A stretch of 64,000 nt of DNA from Diadophis punctatus similis (GCA_023053685.1 JALIGW010000002.1:165299034-165363033); one strand, 5' to 3'. Numbered from the stretch's first letter, positions 35,700 through 48,217 are shown. Numbers and translations: made by a program. Notes: generated from the letters alone by a model not told the origin.

Positions 35700-35870
35700 T
35701 GTACGGATAGCCCTCAGGTTACAACAGCAATTTGAACTGGGAACTCCCTTGTTAAACAATGGGGTCATAAAGGGCAATGTCATATGACTGCATTGCTTAC
35801 CAATGGCAATTTCAGCGATCCTGATTGCCATTGTTAAACAAGGACCACACGGATCATTAAGGAAGGACCT
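35700..35870. mobile_element. Tigger-like fragment
   Basis: The sequence gtacggatagccctcaggtt begins a shortened copy. It contains its own inverted pair (gttaaacaatggggtc and attgccattgttaaacaag). The ends are incomplete. Confidence 0.5.
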
Positions 35871-36599
35871 CACGTGAACATGACTTTTGACTTCTTGCCA
35901 GCTTCCCCAGGACAATCTATAGCGTATAAAGGTATTTTATGGTTCTGGACTCCAGTTGTGTCTCTTTAATGCTAACTCCTCACCCTTCCCAAATTTTTGT
36001 TCCTCTATTGGAGAATTAGTTGGGACATAGGTAATAAATCTGTTCTTTACCCGTGATAGCTGAACGTTAGCTCTACGAGGTAGACCAGGCTAAAAAATGA
36101 ATGCCATATACCTTAGGATTATTTTTATTGCAACTGTATCTTGCAAGTCTAACTGTGTTGCCCCCCCCCACTTCCTTCATGTGAACAAGGGAGGGGCTCG
36201 TTCTTTTCTTCACCGAGGCTCAAGCCTTGCTTATCTGACCATTGCCTTGGTAGTAGCTTTTCCTCCTATCCTTCAAGGCCATTCCCTCAAACATTTGTAA
36301 TGGATGTCTGGATATTACATGTTCCCATCAAGGGACACAAGCATTTCACTGTTCCTAAGTTATCTATGAAGGGAAACCTCATCTGCTTTCTTTCTTTCTC
36401 CCTTCCTTATCCCCTTTCCTACCCTGCCTCTGTGGAACTCAATGGAGTGCTTAGGGCAACTGATCCAAGAGTTACTAAAACCTTGATTAGATGAGTCATC
36501 ATTGAGACAGAAATGAATCAAGAAAGCTGCCAGGGTGCTGCTCACATGGGGAAAAGCAAATAGAAAAGCTATAGAGATGTACTTTCTCGGACTAGAATA

Positions 36600-36985
36600 A
36601 GGGAGTCCTCGACTTACGACAGTTCATTTAGTAACCGTTCGAAGTTACAACGGAACTGAAAAAAGTGACTTATAAACTATTTTTCACACTTACAACCATT
36701 GCAGCATCCTCATGGATGTGCTCAAAATTCAGACACTTGGCAACTGGTTCACATTTATGACAGGTGCAGTGTCCTGGGGTCATGTGATACTTTTTGTGGC
36801 CTTCTGATAAGCAAAGTCAATGGGATAGCCAGATTCACTTAACAACTGTCATACTAACTTAATAACCGCAGTGATTCACTTAACAACTGTGGCAAGGAAG
36901 GTCGTAAAACGGGGCAAAACCCACTTAACAAATGTCTTGCTTAGCAACAGAAATTTTGGACTCAGTTGCGGTCGTAAGTTGATCG
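36600..36985. mobile_element. Tigger-like MITE copy
   Basis: The order is ggagtcctcgacttacgac, acttacaaccattgcagca, cttctgataagcaaagtcaa, aacaactgtggcaaggaag and cggtcgtaagttgatc. It is almost full length, with a decayed right end and no clear TA flank. Confidence 0.7.
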
Positions 36986-37059
36986 GGTGTTGTTCACAAA
37001 TGTTTTCTGAAACACATGCTTGATAACTTTGAAGCACATTTAAATGCTTGTTTTGACAG

Positions 37060-37109
37060 AGTCACCAAAGATGCGGCAAAGACCCCCTCCTCGTCGAGAT
37101 CTCACAATA
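37060..37109 (+). CDS. SH3PXD2B: SH3PXD2B coding exon, 50 nt, basic proline-rich linker
   Basis: The acceptor is ttgttttgacag and the donor is aata|gtaagt. The exon completes a lysine codon and reads KSPKMRQRPPPRRDLTI. The RQRPPPRRD stretch is a candidate class I-like SH3 ligand and lies between SH3 domains 2 and 3; a near-identical stretch is found in human TKS4 (from memory). The exon ends on a codon boundary. With only 50 bases and a basic PPPRR core it is a plausible site for intramolecular SH3 contact, but that is inference. Confidence 0.92.
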
Positions 37110-37822
37110 GTAAGTGTTGCTTCCCGATGCATTTAAGTAGTCTGATAACAACTAATCAGATGGAATGAAAGACATTGGGAAGATGAAAGAGATACAAGTC
37201 TTGCTGCCTCTTTTATGTCTGCATAAATCCCCATGTCTAAAGCATTTTTATAATATGTCAGTTAAGGAGGAAATTGGCATGTCTAACTTGCTTTTCCCTT
37301 TAAAAATATGGGGAGTAAATAAAGTTCAATGTGGTATGAGCTTTGTTCCCAAGGCATTTAATTGGGTGGGATTCAATCACTGTTTTTACTTGTGTGACTT
37401 GGATAGTTGTCATAGCAAGAAGTCTGTTTCTGGAATTTGTACCTGCAATCAAACTGATAGCATGGGGATTTTTCCAACATTGAATAACTTTATTATATAC
37501 GATTAATGTGGGTTTTAACTATAAAACCCCAGACCACACTTTTATTTCTACTTAGCTTTGCTTCTAAGCACTATCGAAAAAGCTGATTTTCTATAAACAC
37601 ACAACTTTGATTTCATAGTTGGAATTGACCGAAGGAACATTTCATCTCTTGTTCTGCAGAGGCTCTGCTGAAAAATGTGTTATGGGTTTGTCATCTCCTT
37701 GGGCTCGCTTGCTATGTGACCCTGCAGATCCTGCAGATGGAGGCTGGAACGCCTAATGTGTAAAGAATTGCTTTTTGTGGATGGAAGATGACTGATGCAT
37801 ATTTTTAATATTCTTGTAATAG

Positions 37823-37948
37823 CCACGGTGTGTCAATCTGCCAAAGCCTCCAGTGCCCCCACAGGTGGAGGAAGAGTATTACACTATTGCTGATTTCCAG
37901 ACCATCATCCCCGATGGGATCAGCTTCCAGGCGGGACTGAAAGTAGAG
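37823..37948 (+). CDS. SH3PXD2B: SH3PXD2B coding exon: first half of SH3 domain 3
   Basis: The acceptor is attcttgtaatag and the donor is gtagag|gtgaga. The exon is exactly 42 codons, in phase 0 at both ends. It reads [20 protein letters not shown] then [20 protein letters not shown] and VE. The opening proline run ([10 protein letters not shown]) precedes the third SH3 domain, whose first strands and RT loop follow ([17 protein letters not shown]). The domain continues directly in the last exon at 39644. Because it starts and ends on codon boundaries the exon could be skipped without a frameshift, though skipping would destroy SH3 3. Confidence 0.95.
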
Positions 37949-39643
37949 GTGAGACTAAGTCTTGTCAGGCCCATCTCCATAATCCTTGGCTTCTTCCACA
38001 GAGCTCCCTTTAAAACTCGCTTTCTATACCTTTTACAATGGCATAGTATTGTCAGCTAACCCAGTTCTAATAAGCTATGTGTTGTGATTTTAATCATAGT
38101 TTTCTAATGAAGTTTTTCTTCGTTATAACTGTTCCCATCTCAACTACTTGAGTCAGAAATATATTCCAGGAATCAAGATACTGCTTCTCTCCACTTAAAT
38201 TTGATAAGAATAGAAGATGTTTGAACAAATCAAACTGGAAAAGTTTGATCCAACAGAATATACTACTAAGATTCTACTAATTTAATTTAATTTAATTTAA
38301 TTTAATGGATTAGTATGCCGCCCAACTAAGATCCATGCCCTTATGTGACTTCATAAATACAAGAAAGAGGGTTATCCTCCTTGACTTCAACCAGTAGCTC
38401 TGGGGAATGATAACAAGAAAAGCAAATTTTCTGTGCTCCCATTAAACATATTTTTAACTTGAGGAAGTGGAGACCTTATCTTTATCTGCGGTCCGTGCAG
38501 TACTAAATTATAGGAAAATGTCCTCCTATCAATATATTCCAAGTTTTAAAATTCAGCAATGTATTTCATATTCTCTGGTATCCAGGCTATGCACATTTAT
38601 AGATGGCTCAATACTGACATCTAGTGACTATTAATTTTCTTGTCATGTCAGAGTTTCTTGTACCATTTATAAAAGTCATCTGGGATCACTTGTTTGGATG
38701 CCCTGCCCATGCTTAGATAGGAAATTATTCAGGAAAACAGCTCATTTCATGATCAATAACATAAATCATCTGGAAATGCTTGATTCTCTCTTGGGCTTGC
38801 ATCATAAGAACTTTGGTCATGCCCTATATTGTCCATCAGATGTCCAGATGGATTCAGTGGCAATCATTCTATCAAGCAGAATTTAAAAGTGAACAAAAGA
38901 ACGATGCAAATTTTATCAGCTACTTAGTAATAATTTTAGATGACAAATGCTAACAATCATGTCTTTGTTAAATATTATTTAAATATTATTTATGCTGTAG
39001 AGAATAAAATGGCACCAAATTGAGAATCTAATATTTTATTATCTTAGGTCAGTGTCGTAGAGTTTGAATCAATTAAATAGAAAACAATCTCTGTTTATGA
39101 TGTGAATTTTTGGTTGTTGTTTGGTTGCGAAGTCACTAAGACTCTTCGCAACCGCATGGACCATAGCAAGCCAGGCCCCCTGTCCTCCAGTCTCCCTGAG
39201 TCTGCCCAAACTCTTGCCCACTGTTTCAATGACTCCATGTAACCATTTCATCCTCTGCCATCCCTTTCTCCTTTTGTCTTCAATCTGTCCCAACATCAGG
39301 GTCAGTCCTCTCTTCTCGTTTGATGGCCAAAGTATTTGAGCTTCAGCATCAGTATCTGTCATTCCAAAGGAGAGTCAATGGTGATTTCCTTTAGGATCGA
39401 CTGATTTGATCATACTATATATTCATTTTCAGCCCACAGACTCATCACTGTAAACTATCTTGATAGTAGTTTTTCAGTGATGAATCTGTAGACTAAAAAT
39501 AGATGGCTACTTGTCTGTTATGTGAAATATGAGGGTGAAAAAAAGACCGGTTAAAATCTTAATGCTAAACTTAATCTCACAAATTGTGGGTAATGTAGTT
39601 GTTATAAAGTTCTAAAAAATTGTGACTTTATTTCCTTCTCCAG
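37949..39643 (+). other. SH3PXD2B intron (1.7 kb)
   Basis: It holds a (ttaaa)n stretch with a LINE-type tail in reverse at about 38278-38330 (ttagtatgccgcccaactaa) and a BovB fragment at 39100-39410. Nothing else is recognised. Confidence 0.85.
39100..39410 (-). pseudogene. BovB LINE ORF C-terminal fragment
   Basis: On the minus strand one frame reads WPSNEKRGLTLMLGQIEDKR then RKGWQRMKWLHGVIETVGKS and GAWLAMVHAVAKSLSDFATK. This matches the well-known end of the BovB reverse-transcriptase ORF (LMLGKIE-RRRRG-QRMRWLDGI ... AVHGVAKSRTRLSD, family knowledge). It is 5' truncated, and the start of the fragment (plus-strand right edge) shades into unique sequence near tttaggatcgactgatttga. BovB is known for spread between squamates and ruminants. 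Confidence 0.85.
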
Positions 39644-41182
39644 GTAATTGAGAAGAACCTAAGTGGTTGGTGGTATATTCAAATTGAGGAGAAGGAAGGC
39701 TGGGCACCGGCTACTTTTATTGACAAATACAAGAAAACTAGCAATGCGTGTAGACCTAATTTCTTGGCACCGTTGCCAAATGAGATGGCACAACTACGGC
39801 TCGGTGACAGCACAGCAGAGAACAGCTCTAATGGAGACCTTGCTGGGCCATCTCGACCTCTGCCTGAAGCGCCACCTAATGGTATTGAATATGGAATCAA
39901 ATGGAAAGGAAAGGAGATGTCCCAGGATGCTTTGCCAGAGAACAGTGATGCTTCTTTGTGTGTTGGGTATGAAGAAATAGGTGATCGGGATATGGAAGAG
40001 AAACCGAGTCTTCCTCCAAGGAAGGAATCCATAATTAAATCAGAAGAGGAATTAATGGAAAGGCAAAGGTTGGAGCAGCGGCCTCCTCCAAAACCTCCTG
40101 GCATGATTTTGCCTGCAATTCCCCCAAAGCAGATCGTGCCTCCAAGGGACAACAAGAAGCCAGAACTCAAAACAGAGAAGGGCAAATTGTTCCAGTTGAA
40201 AAATGAAATGGGTCTTGAGTGTGGACATAAGGTTTCTCCAAAAGAAATAAAGAAGCCCAACCTCCGGCCCACAGTCAAGCCAATGAAGCCAAAGATGGAG
40301 CCCCCAGAGGATAAGCCTGAAACAGCTACCCCAAACCTTTTTCTGAAATCAAAACCTCAGATCAAACCGAAGCCGGCACCTGCTCCTAGGACAGATCCTC
40401 CTCAGTCAGAGAACAAATTAGATCTTTGCAACCTGAGGAGCAAACTCAAGCCTGCAAAGGCTCAAGAGAAGCTGTCAGAGCAGGATCCTGTGGTTAATGA
40501 GAGTGCCTTCAGTAACAGTGGACTTCCAATAGAATCTTCTGTCAAATCTCAGGAAAAGCCCAACATGGAGATTAGACCTCCCTCTAGACCTGACAGCCAA
40601 ATCTTTAAGGAAGCTCCTTTCCCCAAAGTTCCTGTGGGTTCATCAAAGCCAGGTGAAAATGAGCCCAAGAGCAGCTTTCCAGTACCTAGGGAACCCCCAC
40701 AACGTCCAGTAGTACCTCCCAGAAGGCCTCCACCTCCTAAGAAATCAAGTGTGCCAGCACCCTCAGTTTCATTTGCCCCCCCTGCAGAACATAAAGCCCC
40801 ACAGAAGGAAGTGCCTGAAGTTCGAGCTGTCCCAATGTCTAGTAGGCCAATATTGGTTCCACCAAAAGCCAAAGCCTTCCTGCCTTGTCCTGGCCAAGAG
40901 GAAACCAAAACAAAAAGCAGCTCAGGCCAAAAGTCATTGCCCAAGCCTGTGGAGAAGGAAAGATTATCCATTCCAATTACCAACCTGGATGTCTCCAAAG
41001 AAGCCCTCTACGTGGCTGTGGCAGATTTTGAAGGCGATGAAGAAACTGGCAGTTTTAAAGAAGGGACTGTTTTTGAAGTCCGTGAGAGGAATAGCAGTGG
41101 CTGGTGGTTTTGCAAAGTCCTCACAGCAGGGCCATGTTGGGAAGGCTGGATTCCTTCCAATTATCTCCGAAAAAAGCCATAG
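39644..41182 (+). CDS. SH3PXD2B: SH3PXD2B last coding exon: SH3 3 end, proline-rich tail, SH3 4
   Basis: The acceptor is ttccttctccag. The exon encodes 512 residues to TAG. It opens with [20 protein letters not shown], completing SH3 domain 3. A long disordered tail follows with many candidate SH3 ligands: [38 protein letters not shown] and [13 protein letters not shown]. It also keeps [16 protein letters not shown], a block I recall as conserved in TKS4. The final 60 residues are SH3 domain 4 ([20 protein letters not shown] ... GWWFCKVL ... [14 protein letters not shown]), ending exactly at the known C-terminus. TKS4 has four SH3 domains and TKS5 five, so this is SH3PXD2B rather than SH3PXD2A. 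The protein organises podosomes/invadopodia and is a Src substrate (family knowledge). Confidence 0.97.
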   Translation, partial: VIEKNLSGWWYIQIEEKEGWAPATFIDKYKKTSNACRPNFLAPLPNEMAQLRLGDSTAENSSNGDLAGPSRPLPEAPPNGIEYGIKWKGKEMSQDALPENSDASLCVGYEEIGDRDMEEKPSLPPRKESIIKSEEELMERQRLEQRPPPKPPGMILPAIPPKQIVPPRDNKKPELKTEKGKLFQLKNEMGLECGHKVSPKEIKKPNLRPTVKPMKPKMEPPEDKPETATPNLFLKSKPQIKPKPAPAPRTDPPQSENKLDLCNLRSKLKPAKAQEKLSEQDPVVNESAFSNSGLPIESSVKSQEKPNMEIRPPSRPDSQIFKEAPFPKVPVGSSKPGENEPKSSFPVPREPPQRPVVPPRRPPPPKKSSVPAPSVSFAPPAEHKAPQKEVPEVRAVPMSSRPILVPPKAKAFLPCPGQEETKTKSSSGQKSLPKPVEKERLSIPITNLDVSKEALYVAVADFEGDEETGSFKEGTVFEVRERNSSGWWFCKVLTAGPCWEGWIPSNYLRKKP

Positions 41183-43428
41183 TTCTGCTGTTGCTTTTGC
41201 ATTACAGCAGTTCAACAAACCCCATTTTAGTACTGCAATATTTAATTGGCTTATTTATAGTTCTTCATAAGGCCAACTCTATTAGAAACAACAAAAAGCA
41301 AAGTATCTGGGATACCAAACATGGGTATGTCTCCAAAATGAATTGCAAGAGGAAACATGCCATTATGTAGTAGTATACCTAGGCTACTCTTCCTTCTGTG
41401 GGTAATTCATTTCTTGAACAATTTTCACAGAAAATGGAAAGCGAGAAGAAGAGCCATTTTTCTTTTTCAGCGTGCCATTTAACATCACTAAATATAATCA
41501 TGGGCTAAGAAGCTTCGTGGCAAGGAGAATATATAAGTAATACGATTCCATAATAGGTACTTAGGTGCAAAGAGCTATCCCAGTTGTTGTTGTTCATTAT
41601 TATAGCCTTCTGTCTCTGTATTTTCCTCTGATATGAACAATGCATCTGCCATAGCTCCCCTTTATATGACAGCTAGTGTTTTGATGTAAGCACCATGTTT
41701 GAAGATTTGCTAATGAAGTTCAATGTGCTCTCTGCAATGCAGATCTCTGTCTCACTTGGATTTTTCAGTATCTTAATCTCGTTTCAGTAAATGTCGAGGG
41801 CATGGCGTACAGGTTATCCATGTCCATACGGTTGGTGCTACATCTTTGAGACTTGCTCTACAAAACTTTTATCTACATCTGCAAATAAGTCTTCTGACCC
41901 TTCTAGATTTTGGGCCATTTTTTCTAAATCTAGAAGGTAACAGAATGGGAACCCCCCAGGCTCAGGCTCAGCCTTTCTAAGAAAGTCTTTAACGTTAAAA
42001 GTTGGACTAAAGGAAATTTACGAAGAATTTACCTCAGCCTGTTATCTCTTCCTCATATATTTTACTGTGAGAGCTTTTTCAAAAAGCTTGGTTTCCTACT
42101 TTTGTGTTTCTTTAGAATGTAAACTAAATTGGCAATGTCTTTTGAAACATGCAGCCAGGCTAAAAGAATGGCACACTCTTAAGAGCTATGTGAATTGTTT
42201 GAATTATCTTAGGCAAAGGCCTGTTTAAATCCTGGTCAACTAGTGACAGATTATGGCAATTGTAGTGACTTGAACTGGATCTAGAAATGCATGATGTCAA
42301 GAACCATTTAATAAGACGTATTTCAATTTTGGAGCTACAGCCAAGAGGCAGAAGATTCATAAATATGAAGATTAACTGTGTGGAACTCGTTCTTTTAAAA
42401 TATGCAGGAGCCACCTTTTTTCCTACTCATTTCTGTATACTTAAATGGACAAGCATGATTAAAATAAATATGTGCTTGCCTTTTTATTTCATACAGTAGA
42501 AATATGTGAAATGAGAACATGCCAAAAAGTGATAGCTTCTCATTTATAGCCATGACAGTTTTTAAACAATTAATGATGCAGAGATTTTAACTACATCATT
42601 TCCAGTAATTCTCACATGTTCAATTACAGTGTGGTTTGAGGGTGTAGGTAGAATCTGGTATGCAGAAATTAACCATACATGTGTTGAAAAGATTTTACAG
42701 GGAAGAAAAAAAATACTAGTTTTAAAAAGGCAATACAGCATCTGTGTTACAGGAATTTGCCTAGTAAGCTCCCATGAGCTGAATCTCACCCATTTTCCTG
42801 AAATTAAATCATCTTAAGTCCAGCTCTAAAATTTGCCCGTAAAAAATAGTTCTTGGAGTTTAAGTGGCTGTATTTTTCTCAAAGGCAGGTCAGTCTGACT
42901 ATTACTTAGACAGATTCAGGATATTAATAATAGGAGTATGATTCATCTGTCCATTGATTAGACATGAGATCAGAAGAAGTCATTCTGAGAGAGATCCTGC
43001 TACATAAAAGTAGAAATCTTACTTTTTATTTGTCATAATTGACTTTGCTCTAATTTTACCATCAGTCTCTTACTACTGTTAAGCAGTGGTTGAACCATTT
43101 GCTGTTCTGCAACTTTTGTTCAATCTACACCTTAGTTCCCTTCTTGGCACTATTCAGTATGTGTGGTCTAGGGACATTACAATATTTACTTCAGAATCTT
43201 TGCCTGTATAATTAAATAATTGGTATTAAAATACATGTTTCTTGTACAGTATTATTTACCCATCTCTAATCCTAGCCCTTTTCCTTTGCCCTATTCCTAA
43301 AAACGAAGACATTCCTAGAGTAGAAAGGACTAAAAACCGTTTCTAGTATTTCTTGTTGCTTCCATATTTCTTTCTTGAAAAATTTTTTTCTCAAGAAAAC
43401 GGACTGAAGGATCAGGATGGTCTGGGTT

Positions 43429-43434
43429 AATAAA
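43429..43434 (+). terminator. Candidate polyadenylation signal
   Basis: AATAAA in gggttaataaagcactctga, about 2.25 kb after the stop codon. The other plain hexamer is at 42463-42468 (ttaaaataaatatgtgc). Neither is supported by more than its sequence. Confidence 0.3.
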
Positions 43435-44028
43435 GCACTCTGATTGAAAGGAAGCCATTACATTACACATCTGTGCCTCACTTTTTATATTACACGGGAT
43501 AGAAGCAATTATGAAGACCTAACTTGTTGGGATATGAGAAGTGTTGTTGAGCTAATATTTGCCTCAATGCTTTTGTTGCCTTATACCAAAAGGTATATCA
43601 TTCTGAAAAGGATAACCAGATGCCATAACATGAAACCTGCTCTATTTACTTTCCAAGTTCACTGACCACATATCTGTTGGACAAAAGGATGCTTTTGTAT
43701 TTCAGTTTCCTAGCCTTCTAACTAGGATGTTCTTCAATGGCCTTAGGCTCATCCATGTCTTTGAAAGTCTGTTTTAATGTTTAATGTTATATATCAATCT
43801 GTATCAATCTGTACGTTAATTGGGTGGGATTTATGGGGAGGGGATTTTTGACAACGGTAGACATAGCCTATGTAAAATTCACGTATACTTCCAGCATTAA
43901 AGGCTAGGTGATTGTGTTTTGTGTGTGTGTTTTTTAAGATAAAAAATAAAAAATAGGCTTGACTGGTTTCAAGCAGAACTGATACAATGCCTTTTTTATT
44001 ATTCTTCCATGTATATTTCTTGGCGTGC

Positions 44029-44032
<4 letters not shown>

Positions 44033-44060
<28 letters not shown>
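44033..44060. repeat. (TG)n microsatellite
   Basis: Fourteen GT units follow a short gcgt run. The histidine/threonine frames read here are products of the repeat. Confidence 0.9.
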
Positions 44061-44069
<9 letters not shown>

Positions 44070-44160
44070 CATCTATGTGTGTGTTGCAATAACAAGGCAT
44101 AATTAGATAGTTGGGATGTGATGCTATTTGTCATGGACATGATTTGCAGAGATTCTAAAG

Positions 44161-44496
44161 CAGTGGTTCCCAACCTTTTTGTGATCGAGTACCACTTGGA
44201 GGTCCCGTACAGTCGCCGCGTACCACCTGGTTCCAGAGAAACTAAATTCGATCAGATATCACTTTATTTCCATAATTGTACCGTTCCTTTTTTGGCCCCG
44301 CGCATCCAGCAACTGGATTCTCGGGCCACTGGGACCAGGTGGGTGGCGTGTGGCAACAGTTGTGTTAGGCAGTAAACATTTTTGTGAAGTAAAAAATAAC
44401 TAACTAAAAATCGTTCATGACCCCGAAAGTGTTCACGTATCACCTGGAAGGCCCTCGTGTACCACTAGTACACGTACCACAGGTTGGGAACCACTG
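44161..44496. mobile_element. hAT-type MITE, TSD ttctaaag
   Basis: The ends are cagtggttcccaaccttttt and aggttgggaaccactg. A perfect duplication, ttctaaag, flanks it (44153-44160 and 44497-44504). Inside, gtaccacttggaggtcc near the left mirrors ctggaaggccctcgtgtacc near the right. It has no coding frame. Confidence 0.9.
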
Positions 44497-45823
44497 TTCT
44501 AAAGGGTCTAGGATTATATTTTTAGGGATGAAGTGATGCCCCAAGTGGTTTGTTCAAAAAAAAGGACAATATGAAATGGCTGCTGTGAAGAAGCCACAAC
44601 ATTCGAGCCTCCATCAAGATAATTGTAGTTGGGCCTTTCTTAAAATTAACATAGAACAGCATTAGCTAAAAGAACAGTGTGGAAACTTCAGATGAAGTGG
44701 GATGAGAAAGACGGGTTTTATGCATTTGCAAATGATTCCACAGGTGGTAGTGAATTCGGTTAAACTTTCAATAGGAAAAGCTGACAATTTTGAAGTTATG
44801 GTAGGTGGTGTGGAGAAAGATGAGGCATCTGTTCTTTCTTTTAAGTTCACCACTACAGAGTGAACCGCAAGCGAAAATACAACTGTCTACTGTAAAACAT
44901 GCAAACATTTACAGTTTATGCCCCTGGAAGGATGGGTGGGGAAAATTAATCTCACAACGCAAAATGGAGTTATAATGTTGAAATTGAATAACGCTGGAGC
45001 ATTCCTTTTATTTTACCAGAGAATTGTAGTGACAACTCCTAAATTTTGAAGAGTTGTTGACAAAAGATGAGAAAGAACAAGATAGTTCTGATAAAGCACA
45101 AGGACAAGAGGCTTTAGGGTGCATGTGCAAAGGCTGTGGCAGTGAAAAATAAAATGGAAGATTTGGCAGGAACTAGGCCTCATTGTTTGGGGTGCAAGGG
45201 AGAGTCAGGCTCTTGCCAAACAACTCTTTAAACTCTATGACACTGTTTCTCAACTTCAGCAACTTTAAACTCTGTAGACTTCAATTCCTAGAATTCCATA
45301 AGCAGCATAAATTTCTGAATTTGAGAAATGCTGCACTTCATTTAACCCATGAAGGTGAATCACAGAGACCACAATGGATACCTCCAGTTATTTATTGCAA
45401 TTCCATTGTTTCTTTTCCTACCATTCTACCTGGAACAAATTGATGAACTACATTATAAAAGTCTGAAATAATTATATAGATTGAATGTTGTTCATACCGA
45501 GATTAATACTTTCTCATTAATCTACTAGAGTTCCTTGAAAATATCCATTTTAAATAGTGAAAAGATATTAATAAGTCATAGGCCAAGGGGCCGGTCATCT
45601 AACAGACTGTGAATCAGTTAAAGTATAAGAAGTCCAGAGGAGGCTGAAAGGTTACTTCTTCAAAAAATAAGTGCATTGGAATATTAAATAGTGGGGCCGC
45701 ATAAGGATCTGTTTTGGTACTGATAGAGGTCCTAAATGTTTTGCACACACCCCACTTGTTCTAGGGAGATGCTTACCTTTTTCTTCTTCCAAGGTGAAAA
45801 ATTTTCTATTCAAGAGCCTAGGG

Positions 45824-45911
45824 CAGTGATGGCGAACCTTTTTTTCCTCGGGTGCCGAAATAGTGCGCGCATGCGCTATCGCATGTGCGTGCGTGCCCAC
45901 ACCCATAATTA
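45824..45911. mobile_element. hAT-type fragment (left end)
   Basis: The start cagtgatggcgaaccttttt and a gcgcatgcgctatcgcatg core match the family at 34294. The octamer before it is gcctaggg, but no right end or matching duplication is found. Confidence 0.5.
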
Positions 45912-46262
45912 AAAGTAGGTTTCAAATCCGCATATACAAAAGAACCAAATACATTATTTTACACAAGACTTGCTTAAGATACAGGGTTCAGGTTAAGCAG
46001 ATGTTTGCTGCTATCTTAAATAGTGCTCAGCAGAATTAGCCCATTCATATGTGAAATATGATCTAGGAGGTTGGGTTTTCATTAATCTCCATGCCGATAT
46101 AATCCCAGATTGTAGCTTGCTGAGTATAACCCTTATTTAATAAAACTAGACAACCCGTGATCTCTTGGGTCATCATTTCAAAGATATTTCCTTACCTCAA
46201 CAGAAAAACAGAATGACCAAATGCAAAATAGGCAGTGGGAGTTCTGACATCCACCTTGACCA

Positions 46263-47035
46263 GAACTGATTACCCTCTAGCAGCCAATGGTGCAACCGGC
46301 CTGCCGGGCCTCTGGAGGATTAGAAGAGGACTGTCCACTGTCTATAGGTATAGAATAGGTGGTACCTGGCTCAACAGTAGTAACTGAGACAAATCTAGTA
46401 AACCACCACTTAAGTATGAGCCAACAGGGTGCTGTACCTGCCAAGAAAAAAGCCAATACAATCCTAGGCTGCATCAACAGAGGGCTAACATCAAAAATCA
46501 CAAAAAGTGATAATGCTGCTTTATACTGCACTAATGAGGCTGGATTTGGAATACTGATCACCATGATACAAAAAATATGCTGGGTTCCTAGGAAGTGTGC
46601 AGAGAACAGCAACAAAGATGATGAGGGGTCTGAAGGCTAAATCAAATGATGAATGGTTGAGGGAGCTAGGTATGTCTAGCCTATCGAAGAGAAGGATTAG
46701 GAAGGATATGATAACTGTCTTCCAGTACTTGCGGGGCTGTCACAGAGAAGAGGGTATTGACTTGTTGTCTAAGGCATCAGAGGGCAGGACAAGAAGTAAT
46801 GGCTGGAACCTTGTTAAAGAAAGATCCAATCTAGATGTCAGTAGAAAATTTCTGACAGTGAGAACAATCAATGGTACAGCTTTCCTCCCAGAGTTATGGA
46901 TGCTCTATCACCGGAGATCTTCAAAAATAGACTGGACAACCATTTGGAATGGTGTAAGGTTTCCTGTCTTAAGCAGGGAGTTGAACTAGAATTCTGAGGT
47001 CCCTTTCCAGACCTCAGAGTTCTATATTCTTTTGA
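46263..47035 (+). pseudogene. CR1 LINE: ORF2 C-terminus and 3' UTR
   Basis: Across two frames it reads LVNHHLSMSQQGAVPAKKKA then ANTILGCINRGLTS, and further on SLSKRRIRKDMITVFQYLRG, EGIDLLSKASEGRTRSNGWN and SNLDVSRKFLTVRTIN. These match the end of CR1 reverse-transcriptase ORFs (family pattern RR-R-DMI-FQYL-G ... RTR-N-W-L ... R-KF-TVR-I). At least one frameshift and internal losses break it (about 46500-46600 and after FLTVRTIN). The 3' UTR aaggtttcctgtcttaagca ... gaggtccctttccagacctc agrees with the CR1 ends at 9586 and 10327. Confidence 0.8.
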
Positions 47036-47983
47036 ACCACACCTGAAGTCACTACAAATTTATCAAATTTTAATCCCATGTGTGTTGTGGGTTCTGGATT
47101 TTGGATGCATTCTGTAAGTTGGTTCATTTGAGGAACCTTGGCTGAAAAATTGTTGCCCTATGGTGCTCTATTCCACTTAGTTCAAAGTTATAGACACAAG
47201 CGTTTTAATAGACACTATTAGCAGGTTTGAGAAGAGCCCAAACACTGACAAAAAAAATCTTTATGGAAAAAACTCGTTGGGCCTGAATATAACTGCCTGT
47301 TAACAGAGGAAGGCAAAAAGTTAATGGATTGGGGAATGGAACAGGAACATTTTTGTATTTTTGTTGCAAAGCCAATTTTGAATCTTTAGTAATTGCAAAA
47401 AAAGTACAAGAGAAGGGATACCAATATGCTTTTGTGGGTTTCTCAGAACCATTATTTCTTAAATTCACCCTGATAGACTCATAGACTATCACTTCTTAAT
47501 GATAGTCTATGAGCATTCTAAAGATGGCCGACAGTGGCTGGCTTTTGTTGAAAACCTGAAGCTGCCTTGCATGACTATTTGGTGTGATGCAGCAGAAAAG
47601 AAATGAATTCTCTCAGTTTAATAACTTTTTCTCTCTGGGTGTGAATAAATATATCAGTCAGGTCAGTGTTATTGGAATTCTAGTTCTTGTTTCTGTAAAT
47701 ACAGCAAGCAAGCTAAATCAGCCAGTTCTAGCAGGAAGCATGCTCCCACAGCAAGGAAGAGAGCTGTAGACAGCATTTAAATGAAATAGTCCATTAAATG
47801 CTCTTCCAGGAGTGATGTTTGCATTGTCATTCCCACTTTGAAGTTGTCCTGTAGATAAAGCCAAAGAATGATCATTAAGCATATTTGCCTATTGGTCTAG
47901 GAATAGTTTACTAGAGAATAATGTGAAAGAGAAGAGGGGCCATTATGTATGGGAAATGGAGAATAAAGAACCTTCCTTCCATT

Positions 47984-48217
47984 CAGTGGTGAAATCTACT
48001 TACCTTCCCTACCGGTTTGGAAGCGCGCACTTTTTCACCCTCTGTGCATGCGTAGAAGGCTTTGCTCATGCACAGAGGGTTAAAAAAAAAGAAAATGGTG
48101 ATGTCTGGGTGGGTGGGCGGAGCCTCGTGCTGCTGCTGCTACCGGTTCTTTGAACCACCGGCGGCCGCCACTACCGGTACGCCCGAACCGGGCCAAACCG
48201 GTAGCATTTCACCCCTG
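47984..48217. mobile_element. hAT-type MITE, TSD cttccatt
   Basis: The ends are cagtggtgaaatctactta and ggtagcatttcacccctg. A perfect duplication, cttccatt, flanks it (47976-47983 and 48218-48225). Internal hairpin: cctctgtgcatgcgtag and catgcacagagg. The right half is rich in accggt motifs. Confidence 0.88.

Larger units (their letters stand above)
35032..37059 (+). other. SH3PXD2B intron (2.0 kb)
   Basis: It contains two Tigger-like copies (35700-35870 and 36600-36985). The remainder shows nothing beyond simple t/a-rich stretches. Confidence 0.85.
41183..44160 (+). other. Probable SH3PXD2B 3' UTR
   Basis: About 3 kb of low-GC sequence follows the stop with no recognised repeat until a TG microsatellite at 44033 and a hAT at 44161. 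Two plain AATAAA hexamers lie at 42463 and 43429 and a third-like motif near 43942. The real end cannot be chosen without transcript data. Open frames in the region are short and show no domain. Confidence 0.5.

Noticed and set aside
39679..40278. A 199-codon minus-strand frame
   Set aside because: It is antisense to the last SH3PXD2B exon, whose plus-strand reading is unmistakable; shadow frame. The same holds for 40549-40998 and 40964-41218.
14404..41182. SH3PXD2A (TKS5) as the identity of the plus-strand gene
   Set aside because: Only four SH3 domains can be counted (two tandem, one middle, one terminal), the peptide landmarks match TKS4, and the neighbour is a NEURL gene as at the SH3PXD2B locus.
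43794..44173. Histidine/threonine-rich minus-strand frames
   Set aside because: They are produced by the TG microsatellite at 44033-44060.
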